A stretch of 64,000 nucleotides of DNA. Source: Asticcacaulis sp. AC460. GTDB taxonomy: Bacteria; Pseudomonadota; Alphaproteobacteria; Caulobacterales; Caulobacteraceae. Below the pieces are notes generated by a model that searched no databases, had not been told where the DNA came from, and was given only the letters and a program-made list of their open reading frames with translations. Position 1 is the stretch's first letter, and each line of letters opens with the position of its first letter. The DNA is taken from positions 1 through 64,000 of the forward strand of contig NZ_AWGD01000009.1 of the NCBI RefSeq assembly GCF_000495795.1, in the 5' to 3' direction. Of the stretch, positions 26,992-36,166 are shown piece by piece. The translations under genes were made by a program, and so were the position numbers.

Positions 26992-27450
26992 TCAATCGTC
27001 GACCCGGTCGCGGCGCTTGTCCTCATCGTAGCGCCGGCGCGGTCCGAAAACGGCGCTGATCAGTTTCAGCACGAACAGGGCGACCGCAGCGACGCCAAAC
27101 GCCATACCCAATGCGGTGAAAACCGGACTGGATCCGGCTTGTTGCCCCATATAGCCAAGGCCGACAGCCAAAGCTGCGAATACAACCACCCCGCCCCAAC
27201 TGTTGTGGCGACGGCGGTGTTTACGGTAGCCACGATCATAATCTAGGTCCAGGGCGCGGTCCTCATCGCTCTTAAGAGCGTCTAGCAGGAAGGCCGGCGG
27301 CTCCTTACCCTGGTCGGCGTAGGACTTCAGGATACGCAGGGTTTCGGTGCGGTGATAATGATGACTGATCATGCCGAACACGCCCATCAGCATACCGCCG
27401 ACGGGAAAGATCAGCCACCAATAGTCGCGGAACAGTTGCTCGAAATTCAT
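26992..27450 (-). CDS. Membrane protein with a YWWLIFP motif, ECF operon
   Basis: A 152-residue protein: an N-terminal membrane helix containing DYWWLIFPVGG (residues about 9-19), a polar central segment (about 35-85, rich in D, R and H), then two further helices (about 86-105 and 115-135) and a charged tail. The start at ATG 27450 follows GGAGGCCGAT. It lies 27 bases before the sigma gene and 11 bases after its small paralogue (27462-27641). No family is recognised; a role as sensor or modulator for the sigma factor is a guess from context. Confidence 0.65.
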   Translation of the reverse strand: MNFEQLFRDYWWLIFPVGGMLMGVFGMISHHYHRTETLRILKSYADQGKEPPAFLLDALKSDEDRALDLDYDRGYRKHRRRHNSWGGVVVFAALAVGLGYMGQQAGSSPVFTALGMAFGVAAVALFVLKLISAVFGPRRRYDEDKRRDRVDD

Positions 27451-27461
27451 ATCGGCCTCCT

Positions 27462-27641
27462 TCAGAAGCGGTTGTCGCGGCGCAGGGCTTCGGGCACGGG
27501 CTGGCCGCGGTCGAGATAGGCCTTCATAAGGTCCAGCTTCTTTTGTTCGTAGCTGTTGCGCAGGGCCAGCCGCAGGGCGCCCATCACCATGAAGAAGATC
27601 GGGAAGATCAGCCACCAGTATTGCGTGAACAGTTCGGTCAT
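27462..27641 (-). CDS. Small membrane protein with a YWWLIFP motif, ECF operon
   Basis: A 59-residue protein with one N-terminal membrane helix (QYWWLIFPIFFMVMGALRL, about residues 6-24) and a basic cytoplasmic tail. It resembles the N-terminus of the next protein in the operon, so the two are probable duplicates. The ATG at 27641 is preferred over one two codons upstream because AGGAG lies six bases before it but would abut the other. First gene of the ECF operon. Function unknown. Confidence 0.65.
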   Translation of the reverse strand: MTELFTQYWWLIFPIFFMVMGALRLALRNSYEQKKLDLMKAYLDRGQPVPEALRRDNRF

Positions 27642-27891
27642 TGTCATCTCCTGAATAATTTTGGCGGGCGAGCCCGGCCGTCCCGGGCCGTTTTCATGAC
27701 TGCCAGCCTTTCTCATGACTGAATGTCCGCCGCTTGCGGGATTGGATGTGCTCACGGCAAATTTTTTTGCACTGTTCCGTCTTTTGCCCGATTTTTCCGC
27801 ATCATTAGGGATTCGTTATCCATAGCTTAGCATAGAGTAAACTCGCACCAACCCTTGCCCATTAACGATTTCGCATTCACGGAGCCCCCTC

Positions 27892-29217
27892 ATGACAGCG
27901 CACGCGAAAAGGACGCATACCGCCCTGGCCGCCGCAGTGACCGGATTGGTCATGCTGGGGCTGCAGGCCTGTGCGACCACCGACATGCCGGAGCCGAAAT
28001 ATCCTGTCTACATGCAGGACAAGCCCGCCCCGGCCGCGCCGGTGGCCGAAGCGCCCGCGCCGGATGTCGTTCCGGAAACCCTGCCGGGGCCGTCGACCGC
28101 CATGACCACAACGGAACTGCCGCCGGTCGTCGTCCCGCCGCCGCCGCCGCGCCCCGATGAAGACATGACCAAGCCGGTGACCACGACCGCCGCCGCCGCA
28201 CCTGTCAAGGACAGCCGCGCCGCCTACAGCTATACCCTGGTGGCTCAGGACACCCTGTACGGCATATCGCGCCGTTTCGGCGTGCCGGTGAAGACGCTCT
28301 ATGACATCAACGGTTTCGATCCGGGCGCGACGCTGCGGATCGGCCAAAAGGTTTTGCTGCCGGAAGGCGCGGCCGACAAGGGGCCTGAAGCCCGTGCCAA
28401 TGGCGCGACCCTGGTTCGACTGGGCTCGGCGCCGGCCGCCGCACCCAAGGCGACGGTAACGGCACCGGCGGCGAAGCCCGTTGAAGCCAAGGCAGAGGTC
28501 AAGCCCTCCACCAGCCTGCCGCCTCCGCCCTTGCCGAAGCCCAAGACGACCACCACGACCACGGCACCGGCGCCGGCCGTGGTTGCCAAGCCGACTGTAA
28601 ACCCGCCGGCCGCCACGACCACGGCGGCCGCCGACGTCAAGCCGGCCGTCAAGGCGCCGCCTGTGGCGACGCCGACGGTGGCAGTGGCGCCTGTCAAGAC
28701 ACCTGTCGTGACGCCGCCGGCGGCCAAGCCGGAAACGAAGCCGGCGACCAAGCCGCTGTCCGCTACCCCGCCGCCGCCGGTCGCCGGATTTCCGACCAAT
28801 GCGCAACTGACCCAGATGGGGAAGGGGATGTTCGCCTGGCCCGTCAAGGGCAAGATCCTGGTGCCTTTCGGCCAGTTGGCGCCCAACGTCCGCAATGACG
28901 GCATCAATATCTCTTCGGCCGGCGGCACCAACGTCCTGGCCGCCGCCGATGGCGTGGTGGTCTATCAGGGCGACCAGGTCCGCGAACTGGGCAACACCAT
29001 CTATATCAAACACCCCAATGGCTGGTACACCGGCTATTCGCACCTGTCCGGCATGAATGTGTCCAACAACCAAAGGGTCACCAAGGGCCAGGTGATCGGC
29101 ACGGTCGGCCAGAGCGGTACCATAGACCAGCCGCAACTGCATTTCGAAGTGCGCTACACGCCGTCGACCGACATTGCTCGCCCGATCGACCCGAAACTGG
29201 TTTTGCCCGGTTCGTAA
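27892..29217 (+). CDS. NlpD-like LysM/LytM lipoprotein with degenerate active site
   Basis: A 441-residue outer-membrane lipoprotein (lipobox GLQAC) with a Pro/Ala-rich region, one LysM peptidoglycan-binding domain (about residues 103-150, YTLVAQDTLYGISRRFGVP), a long Pro/Ala/Thr/Lys linker (about 165-300) and a C-terminal LytM domain (about 310-441). The M23 zinc ligands are missing: HxGxD reads as NDGIN and HxH as QLH, so it is unlikely to cut peptidoglycan. NlpD/EnvC-type proteins with dead LytM domains activate amidases at division, the likely role here. Synteny surE-pcm-nlpD supports this. Confidence 0.88.
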   Translation: MTAHAKRTHTALAAAVTGLVMLGLQACATTDMPEPKYPVYMQDKPAPAAPVAEAPAPDVVPETLPGPSTAMTTTELPPVVVPPPPPRPDEDMTKPVTTTAAAAPVKDSRAAYSYTLVAQDTLYGISRRFGVPVKTLYDINGFDPGATLRIGQKVLLPEGAADKGPEARANGATLVRLGSAPAAAPKATVTAPAAKPVEAKAEVKPSTSLPPPPLPKPKTTTTTTAPAPAVVAKPTVNPPAATTTAAADVKPAVKAPPVATPTVAVAPVKTPVVTPPAAKPETKPATKPLSATPPPPVAGFPTNAQLTQMGKGMFAWPVKGKILVPFGQLAPNVRNDGINISSAGGTNVLAAADGVVVYQGDQVRELGNTIYIKHPNGWYTGYSHLSGMNVSNNQRVTKGQVIGTVGQSGTIDQPQLHFEVRYTPSTDIARPIDPKLVLPGS

Positions 29218-29278
29218 AAGGTCAATAGGCCGCGTTTCCCGCGCGGCCGGCTGTGGCAATTATGCCATTGACCTTTTT
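29216..29278 (+). terminator. Terminator after the NlpD-like gene
   Basis: AAAAGGTCAAT (29216-29226) pairs perfectly with ATTGACCTTTT (29267-29277), enclosing an inner GGCCGCG/CGCGGCC stem, and ends in a T run. It overlaps the stop codon. Confidence 0.85.
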
Positions 29279-29366
29279 ATGGTTCTGCCTATGTATGGCG
29301 AACCTTTTTTGAGCCGCCCTGTTCTAGCTACCTCGGTGCGGCCGCAACGATATCCAGGAGACGACC

Positions 29367-29720
29367 GTGTTCGCCACCCCCGCTTTCGCCCAAGCCGCCG
29401 GCGCTGCCGCCCCCTCGGGGTTCGATGGTCTGCTTCAGATGGCGCCGATGCTGATCGGCTTCATCGCCATCATGTACTTCTTCATGATCCGTCCGCAACA
29501 GCAGCGTGCCAAACAGCACAAGGCGATGATTTCGGCGATCAAGCGCAACGACACGGTCGTCCTGTCGTCCGGCCTGATCGGCAAGGTTACCCGCGTCGAG
29601 GAGGCCGAAATCTCGATGGAAGTCGCCAGCGGTGTCAATGTCCGCGTGGTCAAGGCCATGATTACCGAGGTCCGCGCCAAGGGCGAGCCGGCCCCCGCCA
29701 ACGATACCAAGGCCGCCTGA
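29367..29720 (+). CDS. yajC: Preprotein translocase subunit YajC
   Basis: A 117-residue YajC, the small accessory subunit of the SecDF-YajC complex. One N-terminal membrane helix (about residues 25-43, APMLIGFIAIMYFFMI) is followed by RPQQQRAKQHKAM and the LSSGLIGKVTRV domain. The start is a GTG with CAGGAG seven bases upstream. secDF begins 44 bases after its stop, the usual arrangement. Confidence 0.95.
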   Translation: MFATPAFAQAAGAAAPSGFDGLLQMAPMLIGFIAIMYFFMIRPQQQRAKQHKAMISAIKRNDTVVLSSGLIGKVTRVEEAEISMEVASGVNVRVVKAMITEVRAKGEPAPANDTKAA

Positions 29721-29764
29721 GCCACTCCCATCCGCTGACTTTATAAGTATTCGAGCGCAAAACC

Positions 29765-32368
29765 ATGATGACGTTATCACGCTGGAAGGTGGGGCTGGTC
29801 CTGATCGCCACCCTTCTGGGCATCCTGTTCTCCGTGCCCAACTTCCTGCCGCAAAGCGTCAAGGACAGCCTGCCGGGATTTATTCCGGCCAAGGGACTCA
29901 ATCTGGGTCTTGACCTACAGGGCGGGTCCTACCTCCTGGTCGAGGTCGATACTGTCGCGCTGCAAAAAGAACGGCTGAACAACCTGGCCGAACAGGTCCG
30001 CACGGACCTGGTCCAGGAAAAGATCATCAGCACCAATCCGGTTTCCGACGGCACCAGTGTCCGCGTCCGCATTACCAATGCGAACCAGGTCGATGCCGCC
30101 TTTGCGGCGCTCAACCGTCTTCCCGCGCCGGTACCGAACAATGCGAGCGCCCGGGACATTACCGTCTCCCGCGGCCCCGACCAGACGATTGTGCTGGCGC
30201 TGACCGACGCCGGTATTCGCGCCACGTCCGTGGCGGCGGTCGATACGTCGATCGAAATCGTCCGGCGCCGTATCGATGAACTGGGAACCAAGGAACCGTC
30301 GATCGCCCGTCAGGGCACCAACCGCATCGTCGTGGAAGCCCCCGGCGAAAGCGATCCGGAACAGCTGAAGGAAGTTATCGGTACGACGGCGCAATTGACC
30401 TTCCACATGGTCGATGAAAGCGTCACGCCGGAGCAGGCCGCGGCCGGCCAGCTTCCGCCGGGCACCAAGGTCCTTCCCGACGCCAGCGCCGGCGGCCAAC
30501 CCCTCGCTATCCGCAAGCTGAGCCTGGTTTCGGGCAAAAATCTGGTCAATGCTACGGTCGAGCGCGACGAATACAACCAGCCGGCCATCGGCTTTGCCTT
30601 TGATGGTGAGGGATCACGCATTTTCGGCGATATTACCCGCCAGAACATCGGTCACCGCTTCGCCATCGTCCTCGATAATGAAATCCTGACCGCGCCGGTC
30701 ATCCGTGGCGCCATTACCGGCGGCAAGGGCCAGATTTCCGGCGGCGGGCTGTCGCAGGAAGAAGCCTCGCTGAAGGTCAAGCTGCTTAAGGGCGGCGCCC
30801 TGCCGGCGCCTCTGAAGTTCGAACAGCAACGCACAGTGACCGCCGAACTGGGCGCCGATGCCGTGCAGAAGGGCGCCGTCGCCACGGTTATCGCCGTGAT
30901 CTGCGTCGTCATCTTCATGCTGCTGGCTTACGGCTTCCTGTTCGGGGGCATCGCCGTGGTGGCGCTGCTGGTCAACCTGGTGCTGCTGATCGGCGGCATG
31001 TCGGTCTTCCAGTTCACCCTGACCTTGCCGGGTATCGCCGGTCTGATCTTGACCCTGGCCATGGCCGTCGACGCCAACGTGCTGATCTATGAGCGCATGC
31101 GCGATGAAATGCGCGCCGGGCGAAAGGTCATCGACGCGCTGGACGCCGGCTTCTCGCGCGCCATGGAAACCATTATCGACGCCAACGTGACCAGCCTGGC
31201 GGCGGCCATCATCATGTGGTCGCTGGGGGCCGGCCCGGTCAAGGGCTTCGCGGTGACCCTGGTTTTGGGTATCGTGACCTCGGTCTTTTCGGCCGTCCTG
31301 ATCAGCCAGGTCCTGCTGGCCGTATGGTTCCGCGCCGCGCGCCCCAAGACCCTGCCGATCGCCGACAATGTCAAGCCGCGCGCCTGGCCGCTGATCAAGG
31401 TCCTGCCGCAGAAGACCAACTTCACCTTCGTCAAGTTCGCACGTCTGGCCGGTTTCCTGTCGGTTGTGGCGGTTGCGGCCTCGCTGTTCCTGGCCATCTA
31501 TCCGGCCACGCCGCCTTGCGGCGGCCTGGCCTGCGGCGTTGACTTCAAGGGCGGTTCGGCGCTCGATATCTCGACCGGCACGCAGCCACTCGACCTCGCC
31601 AAACTGCGTGAAACCATGAGCCACCAGGGCCTGAAGGGCGTCCAGGTCCAGGGTGTCGGCGGCGGCACGGCCGCCCAGATGAAGTTCGAAACCCCCGGTG
31701 GCGATCCGATCGCCAAGGTCGAGCAGGTCAAGCTGGCCTTGAAAAAGGAATTTCCTTCGGCGACCTTCTCGAACACCGAAGTCGTCGGCGCCAAGGTCTC
31801 CGGTGAATTGCTGACCGGCGGCATTACGGCGCTGTTCCTCGCGATCGCGCTGATGATGGTCTATATCTGGTTCCGTTTCGAATGGCAGTTCGGCCTGGGT
31901 GCCGTGGTGGCGCTGTTCCACGACGTGATCCTGACCTTTGGTCTGTTCGCCCTGTTCAAGCTGGAATTCGACCTGCGCGCCGTGGCGGCCATCCTGACCA
32001 TTATCGGCTATTCGATGAACGATACCGTCGTCGTCTTCGACCGCCTGCGCGAAAACCTGCGCAAGTACAAGAAGATGGCGTTGCGCGACCTGATCGACCT
32101 GTCGATCAACGAAACCCTGTCACGGACCATCATCACCGGTGTGACCGCCATCATGGCGCTGACCGGCCTGGCGGTTTTGGGTGGTGAAACCTTGTTCAGC
32201 TTCTCGGTCGCCATGATCTTCGGCATCTTTATCGGCACCTATTCGTCGGTCTATGTCGCCGCGCCGGTCATCCTGCTGTGGGGCGTCAACCGCAACCAGG
32301 GCGACGCCGAAGTTGTCGACCTGGGCGGCTTCAAGGGCAACAAGAAGCCCCAGACCGATCTGCCGTAA
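29765..32368 (+). CDS. secDF: SecD-SecF fusion, protein translocation proton-driven motor
   Basis: An 867-residue fusion of SecD (about residues 1-530) and SecF (about 555-867), which uses the proton gradient to pull secreted proteins through SecYEG. SecD features are GLDLQGGSYLLVEVD (about 48-62) and six membrane helices with AMAVDANVLIYERMRDE. The SecF half shows CGVDFKGGSALDI and ILTIIGYSMNDTVVVFDRLRE. The start is the first of two adjacent ATGs. Fusion of the two subunits occurs in several bacteria and the junction lies near 31380-31440. Confidence 0.95.
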   Translation: MMTLSRWKVGLVLIATLLGILFSVPNFLPQSVKDSLPGFIPAKGLNLGLDLQGGSYLLVEVDTVALQKERLNNLAEQVRTDLVQEKIISTNPVSDGTSVRVRITNANQVDAAFAALNRLPAPVPNNASARDITVSRGPDQTIVLALTDAGIRATSVAAVDTSIEIVRRRIDELGTKEPSIARQGTNRIVVEAPGESDPEQLKEVIGTTAQLTFHMVDESVTPEQAAAGQLPPGTKVLPDASAGGQPLAIRKLSLVSGKNLVNATVERDEYNQPAIGFAFDGEGSRIFGDITRQNIGHRFAIVLDNEILTAPVIRGAITGGKGQISGGGLSQEEASLKVKLLKGGALPAPLKFEQQRTVTAELGADAVQKGAVATVIAVICVVIFMLLAYGFLFGGIAVVALLVNLVLLIGGMSVFQFTLTLPGIAGLILTLAMAVDANVLIYERMRDEMRAGRKVIDALDAGFSRAMETIIDANVTSLAAAIIMWSLGAGPVKGFAVTLVLGIVTSVFSAVLISQVLLAVWFRAARPKTLPIADNVKPRAWPLIKVLPQKTNFTFVKFARLAGFLSVVAVAASLFLAIYPATPPCGGLACGVDFKGGSALDISTGTQPLDLAKLRETMSHQGLKGVQVQGVGGGTAAQMKFETPGGDPIAKVEQVKLALKKEFPSATFSNTEVVGAKVSGELLTGGITALFLAIALMMVYIWFRFEWQFGLGAVVALFHDVILTFGLFALFKLEFDLRAVAAILTIIGYSMNDTVVVFDRLRENLRKYKKMALRDLIDLSINETLSRTIITGVTAIMALTGLAVLGGETLFSFSVAMIFGIFIGTYSSVYVAAPVILLWGVNRNQGDAEVVDLGGFKGNKKPQTDLP

Positions 32369-32377
32369 TTACGGTGC

Positions 32378-32401
32378 GCCGGGCGCGGTTTTGCGTCCGG
32401 C
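32378..32401 (+). terminator. Hairpin after secDF
   Basis: GCCGGGCGC pairs with GCGTCCGGC (one G-T pair), loop GGTTTT, ten bases after the secDF stop. The T-rich tract after it is weak. Confidence 0.5.
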
Positions 32402-32452
32402 GTCCGTTTGGCATAAGGTGCGAGTCGTCTAAAACTCGGACAGGGGTGCGCT

Positions 32453-33058
32453 ATGGCTGGTTTTCTTTCCAATTTTCGCAATGTGATTGTCGTCAGCCTG
32501 TTGCTGGCGGTGCTGTTTATCGTCGCCTTCGGGTATGATGCCGACCGGGTCAACCTGGCCATCGCCGTATTGCGCTGGGCGCATGTGGTCTGCGGTGTGC
32601 TGTGGATCGGTTTGCTGTACTACTTCAATTTCGTCCAGATCCGCGTCATGCCGAACGTGCCCGCGGAATTGAAGCCTGGCATCACCAAATACATCGCCCC
32701 GGAAGCCTTGTTCTGGTTCCGCTGGGCGGCGTTGCTGACCGTCGTCATCGGCCTGGCGCTTGCCTGGCACCGTGGCTACGTGGTCGAGGCTTTGAGCCTG
32801 GGCTTCGCCGGCGGTTACAGCGCCGCGGACACGGGCTTTGTCTTTATCGGCGCCGGCATGTGGATGGGCCTGGTCATGATGTTCAATGTCTGGGGCTTTA
32901 TCTGGCCGGCCCAGAAGATCGCTTTGGGCATCAAGGACGGCACGGCCGAACAGAAGGCGGCGGCCGCCAAGAAGGCCATGATGTTCTCCCGCATCAACAC
33001 CTTGCTATCGCTGCCGATGCTGGTCACCATGACCATGTACCAGACCCTGTTCGGCTAG
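32453..33058 (+). CDS. Membrane protein resembling the urate hydroxylase PuuD transmembrane domain
   Basis: A 201-residue inner-membrane protein with about five hydrophobic segments. RWAHVVCGVLWIGLLYYFNFVQ (about residues 40-61, in part), a tryptophan-rich core, GMWMGLVMMFNVWGFIWPAQK and the C-terminal SRINTLLSLPMLVTM resemble the membrane part of PuuD-type urate hydroxylases. The cytochrome c domain of true PuuD is absent and no purine genes are near, so urate oxidation is doubtful; a haem- or quinone-linked role is possible. It sits seven bases before the next gene. Confidence 0.8.
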   Translation: MAGFLSNFRNVIVVSLLLAVLFIVAFGYDADRVNLAIAVLRWAHVVCGVLWIGLLYYFNFVQIRVMPNVPAELKPGITKYIAPEALFWFRWAALLTVVIGLALAWHRGYVVEALSLGFAGGYSAADTGFVFIGAGMWMGLVMMFNVWGFIWPAQKIALGIKDGTAEQKAAAAKKAMMFSRINTLLSLPMLVTMTMYQTLFG

Positions 33059-33064
33059 AGGCTT

Positions 33065-33739
33065 ATGACGTCTTCCGAGCTTGAACCGAAATCGGAGGAC
33101 GTCCGCCTGGCCTGCGCCTTCATCCCCGACGCGGAACGCCGTGGCGGGGTGTTGGCCTTGTTTGCCTTGCTCGAGACCCTGCGCGAGATCCCGGAGCGGG
33201 TGACCGAACCTTTGATGGGTGAGATACGCCTGCGCTGGTGGTACGAAGCCTTCGAAGCGATCGGGCAGGGGCGCGTACCGCACTATCATCCGTTGACGGA
33301 ACTGTTTCAACGGTTGATCCCGCAGTATGATTTGCCGGTGGAGACCTTCCTGGCCATGGTGGAAGCTCAGATGCCTCTGCTGGACAAGGGCGCTTTAACC
33401 CTGCGGCAGGCGATGGATGTGGTGGGTGGCGAAGAAGCCGTCTACCGTCTGGCCGCAAAGGTCCTGGAAGGATCTGGCGACGGCAGCACTGGTCTGCAAT
33501 GTGCTCGGATGCTGGGATTTTTCCAGCTTCAGCGAGTTGGCCGTCTGAACTCCGAAGAGTTCGGTGCAACTGAACTGGCCCACTTACTCGACGATATGCG
33601 CGTTGATGTCCGTCATTTGTCGACATCGACGGCCCCCTTGGCCTTGCCGGCCGTGGCTGCCCTGGGGCATCGTCGGGGCTTCGGACCGCTGCGCCTGCGC
33701 TTCAGTCTGTTGTGGACCTACCTGACAGGGCGGATTTAA
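33065..33739 (+). CDS. Squalene/phytoene synthase-like protein (NDUFAF6-type)
   Basis: A 224-residue protein of the squalene/phytoene synthase fold. The conserved opening DVRLACAFIPDAERR...ALFALLETLREIPERV and EIRLRWWYEAFEAI match the family, and the latter resembles the complex I assembly factor NDUFAF6 branch. It is shorter than true synthases, and I do not see the two Asp-rich (DxxxD) metal-binding motifs, so prenyl transfer is unlikely. Its place after secDF and the PuuD-like gene suggests a membrane-protein assembly function, which is inference. Confidence 0.8.
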   Translation: MTSSELEPKSEDVRLACAFIPDAERRGGVLALFALLETLREIPERVTEPLMGEIRLRWWYEAFEAIGQGRVPHYHPLTELFQRLIPQYDLPVETFLAMVEAQMPLLDKGALTLRQAMDVVGGEEAVYRLAAKVLEGSGDGSTGLQCARMLGFFQLQRVGRLNSEEFGATELAHLLDDMRVDVRHLSTSTAPLALPAVAALGHRRGFGPLRLRFSLLWTYLTGRI

Positions 33740-33743
33740 CACC

Positions 33744-33823
33744 CTTCGCGCCTTCGCGTTAAATTTCTTCCTTCGGCATCGTCGGTGCCTCAAAAGAAAG
33801 AGGTTTCACGCGAAGGCGCGAAG
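33744..33823. repeat. Palindromic intergenic element, TTCGCGCCTTCGCG type
   Basis: CTTCGCGCCTTCGCGT (33744-33759) and its perfect complement ACGCGAAGGCGCGAAG (33808-33823) bound an 80-bp element lying between two convergent genes. Inside, GGCATCG...GGTGCC and TTTCTT/AAGAAA add pairing. Elements with this TTCGCG-rich end are widespread in environmental proteobacteria. It probably serves as a bidirectional terminator here. Confidence 0.7.
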
Positions 33824-33835
33824 AAGAAAATTTTC

Positions 33836-34579
33836 CTACTTCTTCTCGTCTTTTTTCTTCTTCGGCCAGGGCAGCTTGTCCTGAACCCAGTCGGCCGGGC
33901 CGGTCTTTTCCGTCACCGTGACCGGCGGTGGCACATTGACCACCGGCTGGGCGATCGGATAGGCGCGCCAGCCGGTCTGGATCAGGTCTTTAAAGCCGGC
34001 ACACCTGGACATGATACGCACGGCACCGGTCTTCGGCTTGGGGAAGGGGGCCGGCTGGACGCCGTCCGGCCGTGTCGGATCGATGAACGACCAGTCGTCC
34101 TTCAGGCCATAGCCTTTTTCACCACCCGTGCGCACAGCGGTATAGGCGGTGCGGGCCTGCCATTCGTCGACACCGAAACTGATCATGGCGCGATAGAAGA
34201 TGTCGTCGGCTTCCTCGCGCTTGCCTTTTTCGCCGATGGCATAGAGGTAGTCGTGGATAATGGCGGCGCGCGCCGTCGGGCCCTGAGGGTCGATCACGCT
34301 CTGGCCGAACCACGGCACCGAGGCAAAGTCCGTGACATACCACCGCGGCACCACGATCACCTTGCCTGTGCCGGGGTCGCAATAGGGGAATTCCTCGTTC
34401 AAGGTGAACAGCTTGCGGCCGTTCTTGGTCTTGTTGAACAGGATCACCGGCTGAGGGGTCAGCGAACTGGGCGTGACAACGGGCGCCACCGGGATATAGA
34501 CCGTGGTCTGGGTGGTCGTGGTGGTGGCGCAGGCCGTAAGCGACAGGGCGGCGGCGGAGAGGAAAAGCAGGGAACGCAC
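33836..34579 (-). CDS. DUF1353 domain lipoprotein
   Basis: A 247-residue predicted lipoprotein (lipobox LTAC at about residue 17) with a DUF1353 domain: VPRWYVTDFASVPWF (about 77-91), RAAIIHDYLYAIGEK and ADDIFYRAMISFGVDEWQA. DUF1353 is common in phages and bacteria and resembles cell-wall-acting proteins, but its activity is not established. The C-terminus is lysine-rich (PWPKKKKDEKK). The start is a GTG. It is downstream of trmFO with a 45-base gap, perhaps co-transcribed. Confidence 0.85.
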   Translation of the reverse strand: MRSLLFLSAAALSLTACATTTTTQTTVYIPVAPVVTPSSLTPQPVILFNKTKNGRKLFTLNEEFPYCDPGTGKVIVVPRWYVTDFASVPWFGQSVIDPQGPTARAAIIHDYLYAIGEKGKREEADDIFYRAMISFGVDEWQARTAYTAVRTGGEKGYGLKDDWSFIDPTRPDGVQPAPFPKPKTGAVRIMSRCAGFKDLIQTGWRAYPIAQPVVNVPPPVTVTEKTGPADWVQDKLPWPKKKKDEKK

Positions 34580-34624
34580 GGAAGACCCGAAGGGATGGAG
34601 GTTGTGACTGGCTTAGCGCCAGAA

Positions 34625-36016
34625 TCAGGCAAGATTTAGCCATTCCTGAACATCGTTCAAGGCTCTGAGTGACATCAGGCGTTTTTTGGCGCGGCCGCGC
34701 TCCTTCAACGGGATTTTCTTGCCGTGCTCGTCGACCTTGGGCGGATCCAGCGGCGGCAGGAGTCCATAGTTGATGTTCATCGGCTGGAAGCTGCCGCCCT
34801 CCAGGTGGCCGATCGTGATATGATTGATCAAGGCGCCAAGGGCCGTGGTTTCCGGCGGCTCTGGCAGGCTGCCGCCCAGGGCCTGGGCTGCGGCGAACCG
34901 GCCGGCCAGCAGACCGATGGCGGCGCTTTCGACATAGCCTTCGACGCCGGTGAGCTGTCCGGCGAAACGCACGGATTTTTCAGGGAAAAGCGCCTTCAGC
35001 CGCAACTGCCGGTCCAGCAGCTTCGGCGACTGGATGAAGGTGTTGCGGTGCAGGCCGCCCAGACGGGCGAATTGGGCGTTTTCCAGCCCCGGGATCATGC
35101 GGAAGACGTCGGCCTGGGCGCCGTGCTTCAGCTTTGTCTGGAAGCCGACCATGTTGTACAGCGTGCCCAGGGCATTATCCTGGCGAAGTTGGATGATGGC
35201 GTGGGCTTTGACGGTCGGGTTGTGCGGATTGGTCAGGCCGACCGGCTTCATAGGGCCGTAGCGCAGGGTTTCGCGGCCGCGTTCGGCCATGACCTCGATC
35301 GGCAGGCAACCGTCGAAATAGGGGACGTGCTCCCAGTCCTTGAACTCGGCCTTGGGCCCGTCCAGCAGGGCGTCGATAAAGGCCTCGTACTGGTCCTTGT
35401 CCATGGGACAGTTGATATAGGCTGCCGCGTCGCCGCCCGGGCCTTCCTTGTCGTAGCGCGATTGCTTCCACGCCTTGGACATGTCGATCGAGTCGAAATG
35501 GATGATCGGCGCAATGGCGTCGAAGAAGCTCAACTGGCCCTCGCCGGAGACATCGAGGACGAACTGCGACAGGGACTCGGAGGTGAGGGGGCCGGTGGCG
35601 ACCACGACATTTTGCCACGGCTTGTCGGCCAGGGTGGTGACCTCTTCACGCACGATGGTGATCAATGGATGATTTGACAGGACTTGCGTCACCGCGGCGC
35701 TGAAACCGTCGCGGTCGACCGCCAGGGCGCCGCCGGCCGGAACCTGGTGCTTGTCGGCGCAGGCCAGGATCAGAGAACCGCCGCGGCGCATCTCTTCGTG
35801 CAGCAGGCCAACGGCGTTGAACTCCCAGTCATCGGAACGGAACGAGTTGGAGCACACCAATTCGGCGAAATCATTCGTATGGTGCGCATTCGTAGGTTTA
35901 ACCCCACGCATCTCGTGCAGGACAACGGGCACGCCGCGCTTGACGATCTGCCAGGCGGCTTCGGAGCCGGCCAGGCCGCCGCCGATAACGTGTATAGGTT
36001 CTTGAGAAACTGTCAT
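34625..36016 (-). CDS. trmFO: tRNA (uracil-54-C5)-methyltransferase TrmFO
   Basis: A 463-residue FAD- and folate-dependent enzyme that makes ribothymidine-54 in the tRNA T-loop using methylenetetrahydrofolate. The N-terminal FAD motif is [17 protein letters not shown] (about 8-24), [26 protein letters not shown] (about 39-64, in part) is diagnostic, and [23 protein letters not shown] is a family hallmark. The conserved [11 protein letters not shown] segment carries the catalytic cysteine region. Full length. Confidence 0.95.
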   Translation of the reverse strand: MTVSQEPIHVIGGGLAGSEAAWQIVKRGVPVVLHEMRGVKPTNAHHTNDFAELVCSNSFRSDDWEFNAVGLLHEEMRRGGSLILACADKHQVPAGGALAVDRDGFSAAVTQVLSNHPLITIVREEVTTLADKPWQNVVVATGPLTSESLSQFVLDVSGEGQLSFFDAIAPIIHFDSIDMSKAWKQSRYDKEGPGGDAAAYINCPMDKDQYEAFIDALLDGPKAEFKDWEHVPYFDGCLPIEVMAERGRETLRYGPMKPVGLTNPHNPTVKAHAIIQLRQDNALGTLYNMVGFQTKLKHGAQADVFRMIPGLENAQFARLGGLHRNTFIQSPKLLDRQLRLKALFPEKSVRFAGQLTGVEGYVESAAIGLLAGRFAAAQALGGSLPEPPETTALGALINHITIGHLEGGSFQPMNINYGLLPPLDPPKVDEHGKKIPLKERGRAKKRLMSLRALNDVQEWLNLA

Positions 36017-36166
36017 GGTCGCGGTCTATAGCAGGGTGTGACGCCTGAGCAAGGGCGCGCAGAAATTTGATCTGGTTAACGAAATAAGCTTTTCAAGCGA
36101 ATGGATTTGAGTCTCAAATCGCCGTCGGGTGAAATGGCGTAAAATCAGGTAAGGGCGGTATACTTT

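Noticed and set aside
32453-33058. Calling this gene a functional urate hydroxylase (PuuD)
   Set aside because: The cytochrome c domain of PuuD is missing and no purine catabolism genes are nearby.
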